From Flavisolibacter sp. (GTDB lineage Bacteria; Bacteroidota; Bacteroidia; Chitinophagales; Chitinophagaceae): a stretch of 7,812 bases of DNA. The stretch lies in the NCBI GenBank assembly GCA_017745135.1, contig JAGIAB010000141.1:1-7812 (forward strand). The letters run 5' to 3'. The position numbers and the translations under genes are program-made. Under the pieces are notes generated by a model. It did no database searches. It was not told where the DNA came from and saw only the letters and a program-made list of their open reading frames with translations. Positions 1 through 6,228 of the stretch are shown here, piece after piece; the stretch's first letter is position 1, and each line of letters opens with the position of its first letter.

Positions 1-393
1 CGAAGCATTCCAGAAGGAATGAACGATACGGCGGGGACGAAAGTTCCATCCGCCTGCCTGTACTTCATAAATTTCTTCACCAATCATTACAGTAGCCGTT
101 CCTTCCAACACGTACATCAATTCGTCAAGGTCTTTGTGCATATGCGGAGAAGGTCCCATTTGTTTGGGTGCTACTGCAACTTCTACATTCGAAATTTGTT
201 TGCCGGTTTGTTTTGAATGTATGATAGTTCGAATATCTACATTATCGGGCTCCGGAGATAGTGCTTGTGTGGGGGGTATGTAAAAAGGATTTAATGGTTC
301 TTTCTTATCATTGGTTTGTGCTAATGAAAATGTTGGCAAGTTTAGTAGGGAAAATCCTAGTACACCTGCTGTTACAAATTTTCTGCGTTCCAT
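1..393 (-). CDS. Exported cupin-domain protein (C-terminus beyond the window)
   Basis: The reading frame is open from ATG at 393 to the left edge, giving 131 residues without a stop. Residues 1-25 form an export signal with arginines at 3-4, a hydrophobic core and a likely cleavage site after SLA. RRKFVT resembles a twin-arginine motif, though the residue before it is Glu rather than Ser/Thr. Residues 80-129 carry both cupin motifs. In the first, H84, H86 and E91 are followed by G98. In the second, G114, P120, H125 and N129 are at canonical spacing, with Arg at 122 where Gly is usual. H84, H86, E91 and H125 should bind a metal. The protein is therefore probably a periplasmic metal-binding single-domain cupin; the substrate cannot be told. 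It lies 82 bp downstream of an AraC-type regulator on the same strand, which may control it or be co-transcribed with it. The start is supported by the signal peptide. The family call is firm and the function is unknown. Confidence 0.9.
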   Translation of the reverse strand, partial: MERRKFVTAGVLGFSLLNLPTFSLAQTNDKKEPLNPFYIPPTQALSPEPDNVDIRTIIHSKQTGKQISNVEVAVAPKQMGPSPHMHKDLDELMYVLEGTATVMIGEEIYEVQAGGWNFRPRRIVHSFWNAS

Positions 394-425
394 ATAAATT
401 ATTTTTATGAAGATTATAATGTCAC

Positions 426-433
426 CAAACGTA
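426..433 (-). promoter_or_regulatory. Candidate Bacteroidota -7 promoter box before the cupin gene
   Basis: Read on the minus strand this is TACGTTTG, a perfect match to the Bacteroidota -7 consensus TAnnTTTG, 32 bp before the cupin start codon. No TTTG lies at the expected -33 spacing, so only half of the promoter is convincing. It suggests the cupin gene can be transcribed independently of the regulator upstream. Confidence 0.4.
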
Positions 434-475
434 CTCGAATATCACATTAGCTTAGTGGTAAAAAAGTGACATCTT

Positions 476-1315
476 TTAAGCTTCAACTAATCCAAAGCTT
501 CTTTCGGGAGATGTTTTTTCAAGTTCATAAAAAGCCGGAGGTTTGAGATAAGTAAATTCCTTAAAATCTTTTACCATGTGCTGGTAATCATGATAATCAC
601 ATCTTACAGCAACGGAGAGCCAGTCTAGTTCAGGATAGGTGTTCTTCATCCGAAAGGCTTTGTCAAATCGTACAATACGCTGAAAGGTTTTGGCACTAAT
701 GCCATTTCTCTCTTCAAATTTTCTTATAAACTGTCTCAAACTTAAACATGACTGACTGGCAAGCCAATCTAACGAAGCCCCGTTTTCCGAATTCAGAAGA
801 TAATCTGCCACCTCATCAATAGGATGCTTTCCCTTGTTTTTATTCCGAAGCACCTGCTTCAAAAATGTTTCAATAACATTAACCATTTCATTAAGGTCAT
901 TTAAGGTGCTTAGCTGCTCACAAACAAGGCCGATTTGACTACCCCAAACATCTGCGGCATTAATGTAATTGTTAGTTATTTCTGGTAAAGGGAGATTGAT
1001 TATTTGAAAAAGTACTGAAGGCTGTAATACTACTTTAATTGCCCAAAAGTCTTTCCCGCCATATCGGTGTATGGGTACAGTGTACATTCCATTAATCACA
1101 CAAGGTGGATAAGTGTATATGATAGGAGAATTGAGATAGCTGAATTTCTGTGCATCTCTAATATAAAATGTAATACAATGTTCAGGTCGGGGTGCATGAA
1201 ATTTAATTGGTGGGGCGGTAGGTGCGTCAAAGAGAAAACGGGAAACCTGATACTTACGGACATACCTCTGTAAATTTTCAGAAGGTAATATGTCTTTAAG
1301 TAGAGATGTTTGCAT
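476..1315 (-). CDS. AraC-family transcriptional regulator
   Basis: This is a complete 279-residue protein. The C-terminal third is an AraC/XylS-type DNA-binding domain. The first helix-turn-helix is at about 181-202 (SLDWLASQSCLSLRQFIRKF). A linker helix at about 206-224 has the family pattern G-S-x-K-T-x-x-R-x-x-R-F. The second helix-turn-helix is at about 231-254, closed by LKPPAFYE, the counterpart of the family's PSxFRR-like ending. The N-terminal part (about 1-150) would be the ligand-sensing or oligomerisation domain and resembles the beta-rich sensors of Bacteroidota AraC regulators; I cannot name a ligand. The length is normal for the family. It acts in the cytoplasm as a DNA-binding activator or repressor. 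It begins 13 bp after the possible broken small gene and ends 82 bp before the exported cupin, which is the most obvious target by position. That regulatory link is an inference. Confidence 0.93.
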   Translation of the reverse strand: MQTSLLKDILPSENLQRYVRKYQVSRFLFDAPTAPPIKFHAPRPEHCITFYIRDAQKFSYLNSPIIYTYPPCVINGMYTVPIHRYGGKDFWAIKVVLQPSVLFQIINLPLPEITNNYINAADVWGSQIGLVCEQLSTLNDLNEMVNVIETFLKQVLRNKNKGKHPIDEVADYLLNSENGASLDWLASQSCLSLRQFIRKFEERNGISAKTFQRIVRFDKAFRMKNTYPELDWLSVAVRCDYHDYQHMVKDFKEFTYLKPPAFYELEKTSPERSFGLVEA

Positions 1316-1328
1316 AACTAAACCTAAT

Positions 1329-1571
1329 TTAAGACTTTAGGAGTGGCACAACAGGTTTCAGCCAACAGTTGTATTTCTGTATTCCGAAACTAAACATTTT
1401 TTCTAAGTCATTCATTTCCATCATTTGCTTATTTCGTTTTTTGTATTGTCGTATTTCGCAAATGAAACCAGATGAGTGTATAGTGAAGTTTACACTATGC
1501 GTATTAGAATTACCGAACGCACAAGTGAGTGACACAAGGAACGATGCCAGTAGTAATAAAGCTGGCTACAT
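1329..1571 (-). pseudogene. Possible small secreted-peptide gene interrupted by a stop at codon 2
   Basis: On the minus strand an ATG at 1571-1569, 2 bp after the stop of the CopD-type gene, is followed at once by TAG and then by 78 open codons to TAA at 1331-1329. The residues after the TAG begin PALLLLASFLVSLTCAFG, which looks like the hydrophobic core and cleavage region of a signal peptide. A single base change from AAG (Lys) to TAG would remove the start. The rest is a hydrophilic stretch with two cysteines that I do not recognise. The only usual start downstream within the frame's first part is GTG at 1535, which would cut the hydrophobic core in half. Options are a recently inactivated gene, a sequencing error, or a chance open frame. 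The tight spacing to both neighbours (2 and 13 bp) favours a gene having been here, but the evidence is thin. Confidence 0.3.
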
Positions 1572-1573
1572 AA

Positions 1574-2038
1574 TTACGCTCCTCTCGACAACACCACTCC
1601 AATAAAAGCCATCGTCAAAGAAATCAATAACAATATCCGTCCGCTCCATCTTGCAATGATCTTAAATCGCATTTTCTCTTCTTCGCTCTGCAATCTTTTC
1701 CTCGCCTGTACATCATGCACAAGACTTACTGCAAGAATTAAAAGAAACAGAACGATTTTTGTGATCACTAATTTTCCATACCGGCTGATCACCAAAAACT
1801 TCCACGAAACATCGATGCCGCGGAGATACATATTTAAGATGCCGGTAACGAGCAAAAGAGCAAGTGCAATGTATCCGGCAAAACGGAACTTCAATCCGGT
1901 TGCCATTAATAAATTTCTTCGGTCGGGATGATTTTTAATGGACGGCAGCAATACCATGGGAAGAAATAACATGCCGCCAATCCAAAAGCTTACTCCAATA
2001 ATATGAAGCCATACAGAGATGTGATACCAGGTATTCAT
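1574..2038 (-). CDS. CopD-type four-helix integral membrane protein
   Basis: This complete 154-residue protein has four predicted membrane helices, at about 5-31, 52-73, 89-109 and 132-151. Helix 1 carries WLHIIGVSFWIGG, the characteristic start of CopD-superfamily proteins. Helix 2 has the pattern G-x-x-A-L-A-L-L-L-V-T-G. Helix 3 ends in a conserved-looking histidine, H108. H12 and H108 are plausible heme or metal ligands, as in related HemJ/CopD membrane proteins. It sits in the inner membrane. Despite the family name there is no CopC, copper ATPase or other metal-handling gene beside it here, so a role in copper uptake is not supported by context. It is transcribed away from the pyruvate:ferredoxin oxidoreductase gene and is the first gene of the leftward group. 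The ATG start gives a full first helix and fits the family length. The family is fairly sure; the role is unknown. Confidence 0.85.
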   Translation of the reverse strand: MNTWYHISVWLHIIGVSFWIGGMLFLPMVLLPSIKNHPDRRNLLMATGLKFRFAGYIALALLLVTGILNMYLRGIDVSWKFLVISRYGKLVITKIVLFLLILAVSLVHDVQARKRLQSEEEKMRFKIIARWSGRILLLISLTMAFIGVVLSRGA

Positions 2039-2130
2039 GACGGCAAAATTAGCTGCAGAATAAAAGACCTGTTTGTCCTTAATCAGTGCCGCTTCTGATT
2101 TTTATTAATTGTTGACTGAAGATGCTTTCG

Positions 2131-2154
2131 TTTTTTTGTGTTCTTACAAAAAAA
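2131..2154. repeat. A/T-rich inverted repeat (9-bp arms, 6-nt loop)
   Basis: The arms TTTTTTTGT (2131-2139) and ACAAAAAAA (2146-2154) are perfectly complementary around the loop GTTCTT. It lies between two divergent genes, so it is not needed as a terminator for either. It could be a bent or easily melted segment or a protein-binding dyad. The arms are low in complexity, which weakens the case. Confidence 0.5.
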
Positions 2155-2247
2155 TCAGGAACCATTTTCAAAGGGACAGGTTTGTCCGCATCACCAATAT
2201 CATCTTTTACCCTGACTTTCCTCATCTCCAAAAAAATCTGCTCTTGG

Positions 2248-2255
2248 TACGTTTG
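2248..2255 (+). promoter_or_regulatory. Candidate -7 promoter box for the oxidoreductase gene
   Basis: TACGTTTG matches the Bacteroidota TAnnTTTG consensus exactly and ends 31 bp before the start codon at 2287. That gives a short A/T-rich leader without a Shine-Dalgarno sequence, as is usual in this phylum. No clear TTTG is found 19-21 bp upstream, so the -33 element is weak or absent. Confidence 0.5.
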
Positions 2256-2286
2256 AAGCAGTTTTTCTCATCTAAATAAAACTCAA

Positions 2287-5200
2287 ATGGAAGTTGTAAC
2301 TACCCCTTCGAAGCCGCAAACGAAGGAAGAGAATAAGGTAATCGAGGTTATGGATGGTAACCAGGCCGCCGTCCATATCGCTTATAAAACCAGCGAGGTC
2401 TGTGCCATCTACCCAATCACTCCTTCATCAAACATGGGCGAATTTGCCGACGAATGGAGTTCAGATGGTATTAAAAATATTTACGGCCAGGTTCCTAACG
2501 TAATTGAAATGCAAAGTGAAGCCGGTGCCGCCGGTGCTATTCACGGTGCATTGCAGGGCGGTGCCTTAGCATCAACATTTACTTGCTCGCAAGGTTTGTT
2601 ATTGATGATTCCTAACATGTACAAAATTGCAGGTGAATTAACGCCAACTGTGTTTCACATTGCAGCAAGAGCTTTGGCTACGCATGCTCTTTCTATTTTT
2701 GGTGATCACAGCGATGTAATGGCCGTTCGTCAAACAGGTTTTGCCATGTTGTTTGGTAACAACCCGCAACAGGCACACGATATGGCGATGATCGCGACAG
2801 CTTCCTCTTTGCGTTCCAGCATTCCTTTCTTAAACATTTTTGATGGGTTCCGTACTTCGCATGAGTTGAATGAAGTAGAGATCCTTGCCGATGAGATCAT
2901 CAGGCAGATGATCAATGAAGAAGATGTGACCCGTTTCCGTAATCGTTCTTTAAATCCTGCCAATCCTTTTGTTCGTGGTACGGCGCAAAATCCGGATGTA
3001 TTCTTCCAAAGCCGCGAAGCTGCCAACCAGTTTCATTGGGCAGTGCCTGGCATTGTAGAAGAAACCATGAACAAATTCAAAGCGCTGACAGGCCGTTCTT
3101 ATAAATTGTTTGAATACTATGGCGATGCTCATGCAGATAGGGTGATCATCATCATGGGTTCAGGTTCCGGTGCAGTAAAAGAAACTGTTGACTATTTAAA
3201 TAACCTGGGAGAGAAAGTGGGTTGCTTGCAGGTTCGCCTGTTCCGTCCCTTCTCTGTTCGCCATTTCATCAATGCACTTCCAAAAACAGTAAAACAAATT
3301 GCTGTTCTGGATCGTTGCAAGGAAACCGGTGCTATTGGTGAACCATTGTACATGGATATAGTAAGTGCTATGCACTCTTCATGGACACATGAAATTCCAA
3401 ACATCATTGGTGGCCGTTACGGACTGGCTTCAAAAGAATTCAATCCTGCCATGGTAAAAGCCATCTTTGAAGAACTGACTAAAAAATATCCGAAAAAACA
3501 TTTCACCATCGGTATTGAAGATGATGTAACGTTCACAAGTTTGAGCTACGATAAAACATTCTCACTGGAAGATCAGCATCTCTTCCGCGGATTGTTCTTT
3601 GGTTTGGGTGCAGATGGTACCGTAAGTGCAAATAAAAATACGATCAAGATCATTGGTGAAGTGACCAACTATCATGTGCAGGGTTATTTCGTTTATGATT
3701 CCAAGAAATCCGGTTCACTAACCACTTCGCATTTGCGCTTTAGCGAACAAACAATTGATTCTACTTACCTCATTAACTCTGCCAACTTCATTGCTGTTCA
3801 CCAGTTCAACTACCTGCAGAAGTACGATGTGTTGAAAGATGCAGAACACGGTGCAACACTTTTGTTGAATGCTCCATTTGCAACTGATGATGTATGGAAT
3901 CAACTGCCAAAAACCATCCAGCAAACGATCATTAAAAAACAATTGAAGCTATATGTGATCAATGCCGGTAAGGTGGCAAAAGAGACCGGTATGGGCAACC
4001 GCATCAACGGTATTTTGCAAACCTGCTTCTTTGCCATTTCGAATGTGATTCCGAAAGAACAGGCTATTGACTATATTAAAAAAGGTATCCGTAAATCTTA
4101 CGGAAGAAAAGGTGAAGCAATTGTTCAGAAAAACTTTGCTGCCGTAGATTCAACACTGGATAATCTTTTTGAAATTGATTATTTAAAATTGGCTGTTGGT
4201 GAAAGAGAAGCAGAAAAATTGAACTATGATGGTGCTCCTGGTTTTGTTCAGGGTGTGCTGTCAAGAATTATTTCTGGTGAAGGTGATGAACTTCCGGTAA
4301 GTGCTTTCCCAACCGATGGTACCTATCCTTCTTCAACAACTAAATACGAAAAGAGGGCTATTGCTGATACCGTTCCTGTTTGGGATCCATCGCTTTGTTC
4401 TCAGTGCGGCAAATGTTATTTCGTTTGTCCTCACGCAGCCATTCGTCCGAAAGTTTACAGTAATGATGCGTTGAAAGAGGCTCCTGATTTCTTCAAACAT
4501 ACAGCACCAATTGGTAAAGAATTCTTCAAAGACCAGGAATCTTATACACTGCAGGTTTCTGTTGATGATTGTACCGGTTGTAATTTATGTTATGAAGTTT
4601 GCCCGATAGAAAGCAAAACAGAACCTGGACACAAGGCCATCAATATGCAGGATGTGTTGCCGTTAAGAGATGCTGAAAGACAAAACTGGGATTTCTTCTT
4701 ATCGCTTCCTGATATTGACCGTACAAGAGTGGCAAAGACAACCGTAAAAGGTTCTCAATTGCTTCAGCCATTGTTCGAGTTCTCAGGTGCTTGTAGCGGT
4801 TGTGGTGAAACGCCGTATATCAAATTGCTCACTCAATTATTTGGTGACAGAATGATGGTTGCCAATGCTACGGGATGTTCTTCCATCTATGGTGGTAACC
4901 TGCCAACAACGCCATGGTCAACAAACAATGAAGGTTGCGGACCGGCATGGGCTAACTCACTGTTTGAAGACAATGCCGAATTTGGTTTGGGTATTAAACT
5001 TGCACAGGACCAAAAACGTGGGTATGCAAGAATGCTGTTAGCAAATTTAAGAATGGATGTTGGTGAACAACTTACCGAAGCCATTCTGAACAATCCCGAG
5101 GCAGAGGAAGGTGATATCATTGCACAACGTAAAAATGTAAATGAGTTAAAGAACCGTTTGCGTTTACTGAACAGCATCGGTGCCAAACAATTATTGGCTA

Positions 5201-5856
5201 TCGCTGATGCATTGGAAAAGAAATCATCATGGATTATTGGTGGTGATGGTTGGGCTTATGATATTGGATTCAGTGGATTGGATCATGTATTGTCAACAGG
5301 CGAAAACATCAATATTCTTGTACTGGATACGGAAGTATATTCCAACACCGGCGGACAAAAATCAAAATCAACTCCGCTGGGGGCAAGCGCCAAATTCTCC
5401 ATCAAAGGAAAAACCACCGGCAAGAAAGACCTGGCAATGCAGGCTATAGCTCATGGGAATGCCTATGTCGCTGAAATTGCTATGGGTGCTAACGATGTGC
5501 ATGCCCTAAAAACAATCCTTGAAGCAGAAGCGTTTCCTGGTCCATCTCTGGTCATTGCTTACAGCCACTGTATTGCACATGGCTACGACATGAGAAATGG
5601 TTTGGATCAGCAAAGCCTTGCAGTGAAAACAGGTTACTGGCCACTGTTCCGCTTCAATCCTTTGAAGGAAAAAGGTCAGCGTTTTACTATCGACAGTAAA
5701 CAACCAAGCGTTGAGCTGAGTGAATTCCTTTATAATGAAAACCGCTTCACAACCATCAAAAACAGCTTCCCTGAAAAAGCCGCAGAGTTTTATGATTTGG
5801 AAGTTAATGAGATCAAACGCAGATGGGAGAAAATCGAAGCCTTGAAAAACTTGTAG
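2287..5856 (+). CDS. nifJ: Pyruvate:ferredoxin (flavodoxin) oxidoreductase, single-chain
   Basis: This complete 1189-residue cytoplasmic enzyme oxidises pyruvate with CoA to acetyl-CoA and CO2, reducing ferredoxin or flavodoxin. The N-terminal domain holds YPITPSS (42-48) and QSEAGAAGA (76-84). T45, E78 and R128 keep the spacing of T31, E64 and R114 in the Desulfovibrio africanus enzyme. The gamma-type domain (about 415-640) is followed by the EKR motif at 688-690. A two-cluster ferredoxin domain has C704, C707, C710, C714 and C762, C765, C768, C772. The C-terminal thiamine diphosphate domain has GDG (986-988) and YSNTGGQ (N1020). Its proximal cluster is C836, C839, C864 and C1095, spaced exactly as C812, C815, C840 and C1071 in that enzyme. 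There is no frameshift or missing domain. The first 17 residues are a polar extension before the conserved fold. It is monocistronic, with a promoter box before it and a strong terminator after it. The related 2-oxoacid oxidoreductases are multi-subunit, so the assignment is firm, although the preferred 2-oxoacid is inferred. Confidence 0.98.
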   Translation: MEVVTTPSKPQTKEENKVIEVMDGNQAAVHIAYKTSEVCAIYPITPSSNMGEFADEWSSDGIKNIYGQVPNVIEMQSEAGAAGAIHGALQGGALASTFTCSQGLLLMIPNMYKIAGELTPTVFHIAARALATHALSIFGDHSDVMAVRQTGFAMLFGNNPQQAHDMAMIATASSLRSSIPFLNIFDGFRTSHELNEVEILADEIIRQMINEEDVTRFRNRSLNPANPFVRGTAQNPDVFFQSREAANQFHWAVPGIVEETMNKFKALTGRSYKLFEYYGDAHADRVIIIMGSGSGAVKETVDYLNNLGEKVGCLQVRLFRPFSVRHFINALPKTVKQIAVLDRCKETGAIGEPLYMDIVSAMHSSWTHEIPNIIGGRYGLASKEFNPAMVKAIFEELTKKYPKKHFTIGIEDDVTFTSLSYDKTFSLEDQHLFRGLFFGLGADGTVSANKNTIKIIGEVTNYHVQGYFVYDSKKSGSLTTSHLRFSEQTIDSTYLINSANFIAVHQFNYLQKYDVLKDAEHGATLLLNAPFATDDVWNQLPKTIQQTIIKKQLKLYVINAGKVAKETGMGNRINGILQTCFFAISNVIPKEQAIDYIKKGIRKSYGRKGEAIVQKNFAAVDSTLDNLFEIDYLKLAVGEREAEKLNYDGAPGFVQGVLSRIISGEGDELPVSAFPTDGTYPSSTTKYEKRAIADTVPVWDPSLCSQCGKCYFVCPHAAIRPKVYSNDALKEAPDFFKHTAPIGKEFFKDQESYTLQVSVDDCTGCNLCYEVCPIESKTEPGHKAINMQDVLPLRDAERQNWDFFLSLPDIDRTRVAKTTVKGSQLLQPLFEFSGACSGCGETPYIKLLTQLFGDRMMVANATGCSSIYGGNLPTTPWSTNNEGCGPAWANSLFEDNAEFGLGIKLAQDQKRGYARMLLANLRMDVGEQLTEAILNNPEAEEGDIIAQRKNVNELKNRLRLLNSIGAKQLLAIADALEKKSSWIIGGDGWAYDIGFSGLDHVLSTGENINILVLDTEVYSNTGGQKSKSTPLGASAKFSIKGKTTGKKDLAMQAIAHGNAYVAEIAMGANDVHALKTILEAEAFPGPSLVIAYSHCIAHGYDMRNGLDQQSLAVKTGYWPLFRFNPLKEKGQRFTIDSKQPSVELSEFLYNENRFTTIKNSFPEKAAEFYDLEVNEIKRRWEKIEALKNL

Positions 5857-5876
5857 TAATTGTGGGTTTAAATAAG

Positions 5877-5910
5877 AAAGGAATCTCAGTTTTGGGATTC
5901 CTTTTCTTTT
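5877..5910 (+). terminator. Intrinsic terminator after nifJ
   Basis: AAAGGAATC (5877-5885) pairs with GATTCCTTT (5896-5904). The stem extends inward by a T-G and a C-G pair to 11 bp, with loop AGTTTT (5888-5893). A T-rich tract, TTTTCTTTT, overlaps and follows the right arm. It starts 20 bp after the stop codon at 5856, the expected place for a rho-independent terminator. Confidence 0.88.
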
Positions 5911-5932
5911 AAAAGGCAAATTTTTTGATGGG

Positions 5933-5953
5933 AGTTCAATTAAAATTTGAACT
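5933..5953 (+). promoter_or_regulatory. Perfect 7-bp dyad directly before the start of the small acidic gene
   Basis: AGTTCAA (5933-5939) and TTGAACT (5947-5953) flank the loop TTAAAAT and end on the base before the ATG at 5954. It could be an operator or an RNA hairpin covering the translation start. An imperfect -7-like TAAAATTTG overlaps its right half. No regulator is known for it. Confidence 0.45.
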
Positions 5954-6172
5954 ATGCCTAAGAATATTCATAAAGGAACAGAACTGAACAATGTAAGGGA
6001 AACCTGGGAACAAAACGAAAAAGAGAATGTAAATACGGGTAGTTCCGCTACCACGGGTGAAAACCTGGAACGCATTATTGAAGAAGAGGCTTCGGAGTAT
6101 GAAAATGCCAATAAAGAAGAAAGATTACTCGATGGTGACAGAGCTTCGGTGAATGATGATGACAGAAGTTAA
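5954..6172 (+). CDS. Small acidic, probably disordered protein of unknown function
   Basis: This 72-residue frame from ATG to TAA encodes a very polar protein with 19 Asp/Glu against 9 Lys/Arg and no cysteine. It has one tryptophan (W18), one acidic helix-like stretch (about 36-58, with E43-E45) and an acidic tail (D68-D70). There is no signal peptide, membrane helix or motif that I recognise, and most of the chain should be disordered apart from that possible helix. The composition is regular and unlike a chance frame, and the gene sits neatly between the nifJ terminator and cysE, 56 bp before the cysE start. It could be read from the same transcript as cysE, since no promoter box is evident in that gap. 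Small acidic proteins like this are often lineage-specific in Bacteroidota. I propose no function. Confidence 0.65.
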   Translation: MPKNIHKGTELNNVRETWEQNEKENVNTGSSATTGENLERIIEEEASEYENANKEERLLDGDRASVNDDDRS

Positions 6173-6228
6173 AACTTAGTTCCTAATTTTATCGGGCTTG
6201 CTGTTTAAAAGAATACGGGAACCAATGT

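Larger units (their letters stand above)
2039..2286. other. Divergent intergenic region with several dyad symmetries
   Basis: These 248 bp separate the leftward CopD-type gene from the rightward oxidoreductase gene and encode no credible protein. They contain: AATCAG (2081-2086) with its complement CTGATT (2095-2100); a 9-bp A/T-rich inverted repeat at 2131-2154; GGACA (2174-2178) with TGTCC (2183-2187); and the 8-mer GTTTGTCC repeated at 2071-2078 and 2180-2187. CTGATTTTT at 2095-2103 is also complementary to 2150-2158, so alternative pairings exist. The layout suits a shared control region, but no known operator or riboswitch was recognised. Confidence 0.5.

Noticed and set aside
1566..1568. 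TAG at codon 2 read through as a recoded amino acid
   Set aside because: No pyrrolysine machinery or recoding element is visible, and a stop right after ATG is better explained by mutation, error or chance.
1369..1605. 78-codon plus-strand frame over the AraC/CopD-type junction
   Set aside because: It overlaps the end of the CopD-type gene in antisense and has a Cys/Phe-rich composition typical of a chance frame.
1574..2038. A copper-resistance locus based on the CopD-type gene
   Set aside because: No CopC, copper ATPase, multicopper oxidase or metal sensor is adjacent; the family name alone does not establish a copper role.
2044..2051. TAATTTTG on the minus strand as the CopD-type promoter
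   Set aside because: It matches TAnnTTTG but ends only 5 bp before the start codon, which would leave essentially no leader, and no -33 partner is visible.
2730..3407. Several 60-100 codon minus-strand frames inside nifJ
   Set aside because: They are antisense shadows of a continuous 1189-codon gene with every catalytic residue in place; nothing in their sequence suggests a protein.
5506..5919. 137-codon open frame on the minus strand over the 3' end of nifJ and its terminator
   Set aside because: It lies antisense to a fully supported conserved coding region and begins inside the terminator hairpin. The translation has no recognisable domain.
5877..6228. A single operon joining nifJ with cysE and cysK through acetyl-CoA metabolism
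   Set aside because: The 11-bp stem terminator with a T-tract directly after nifJ argues against read-through, and the genes are common separately.
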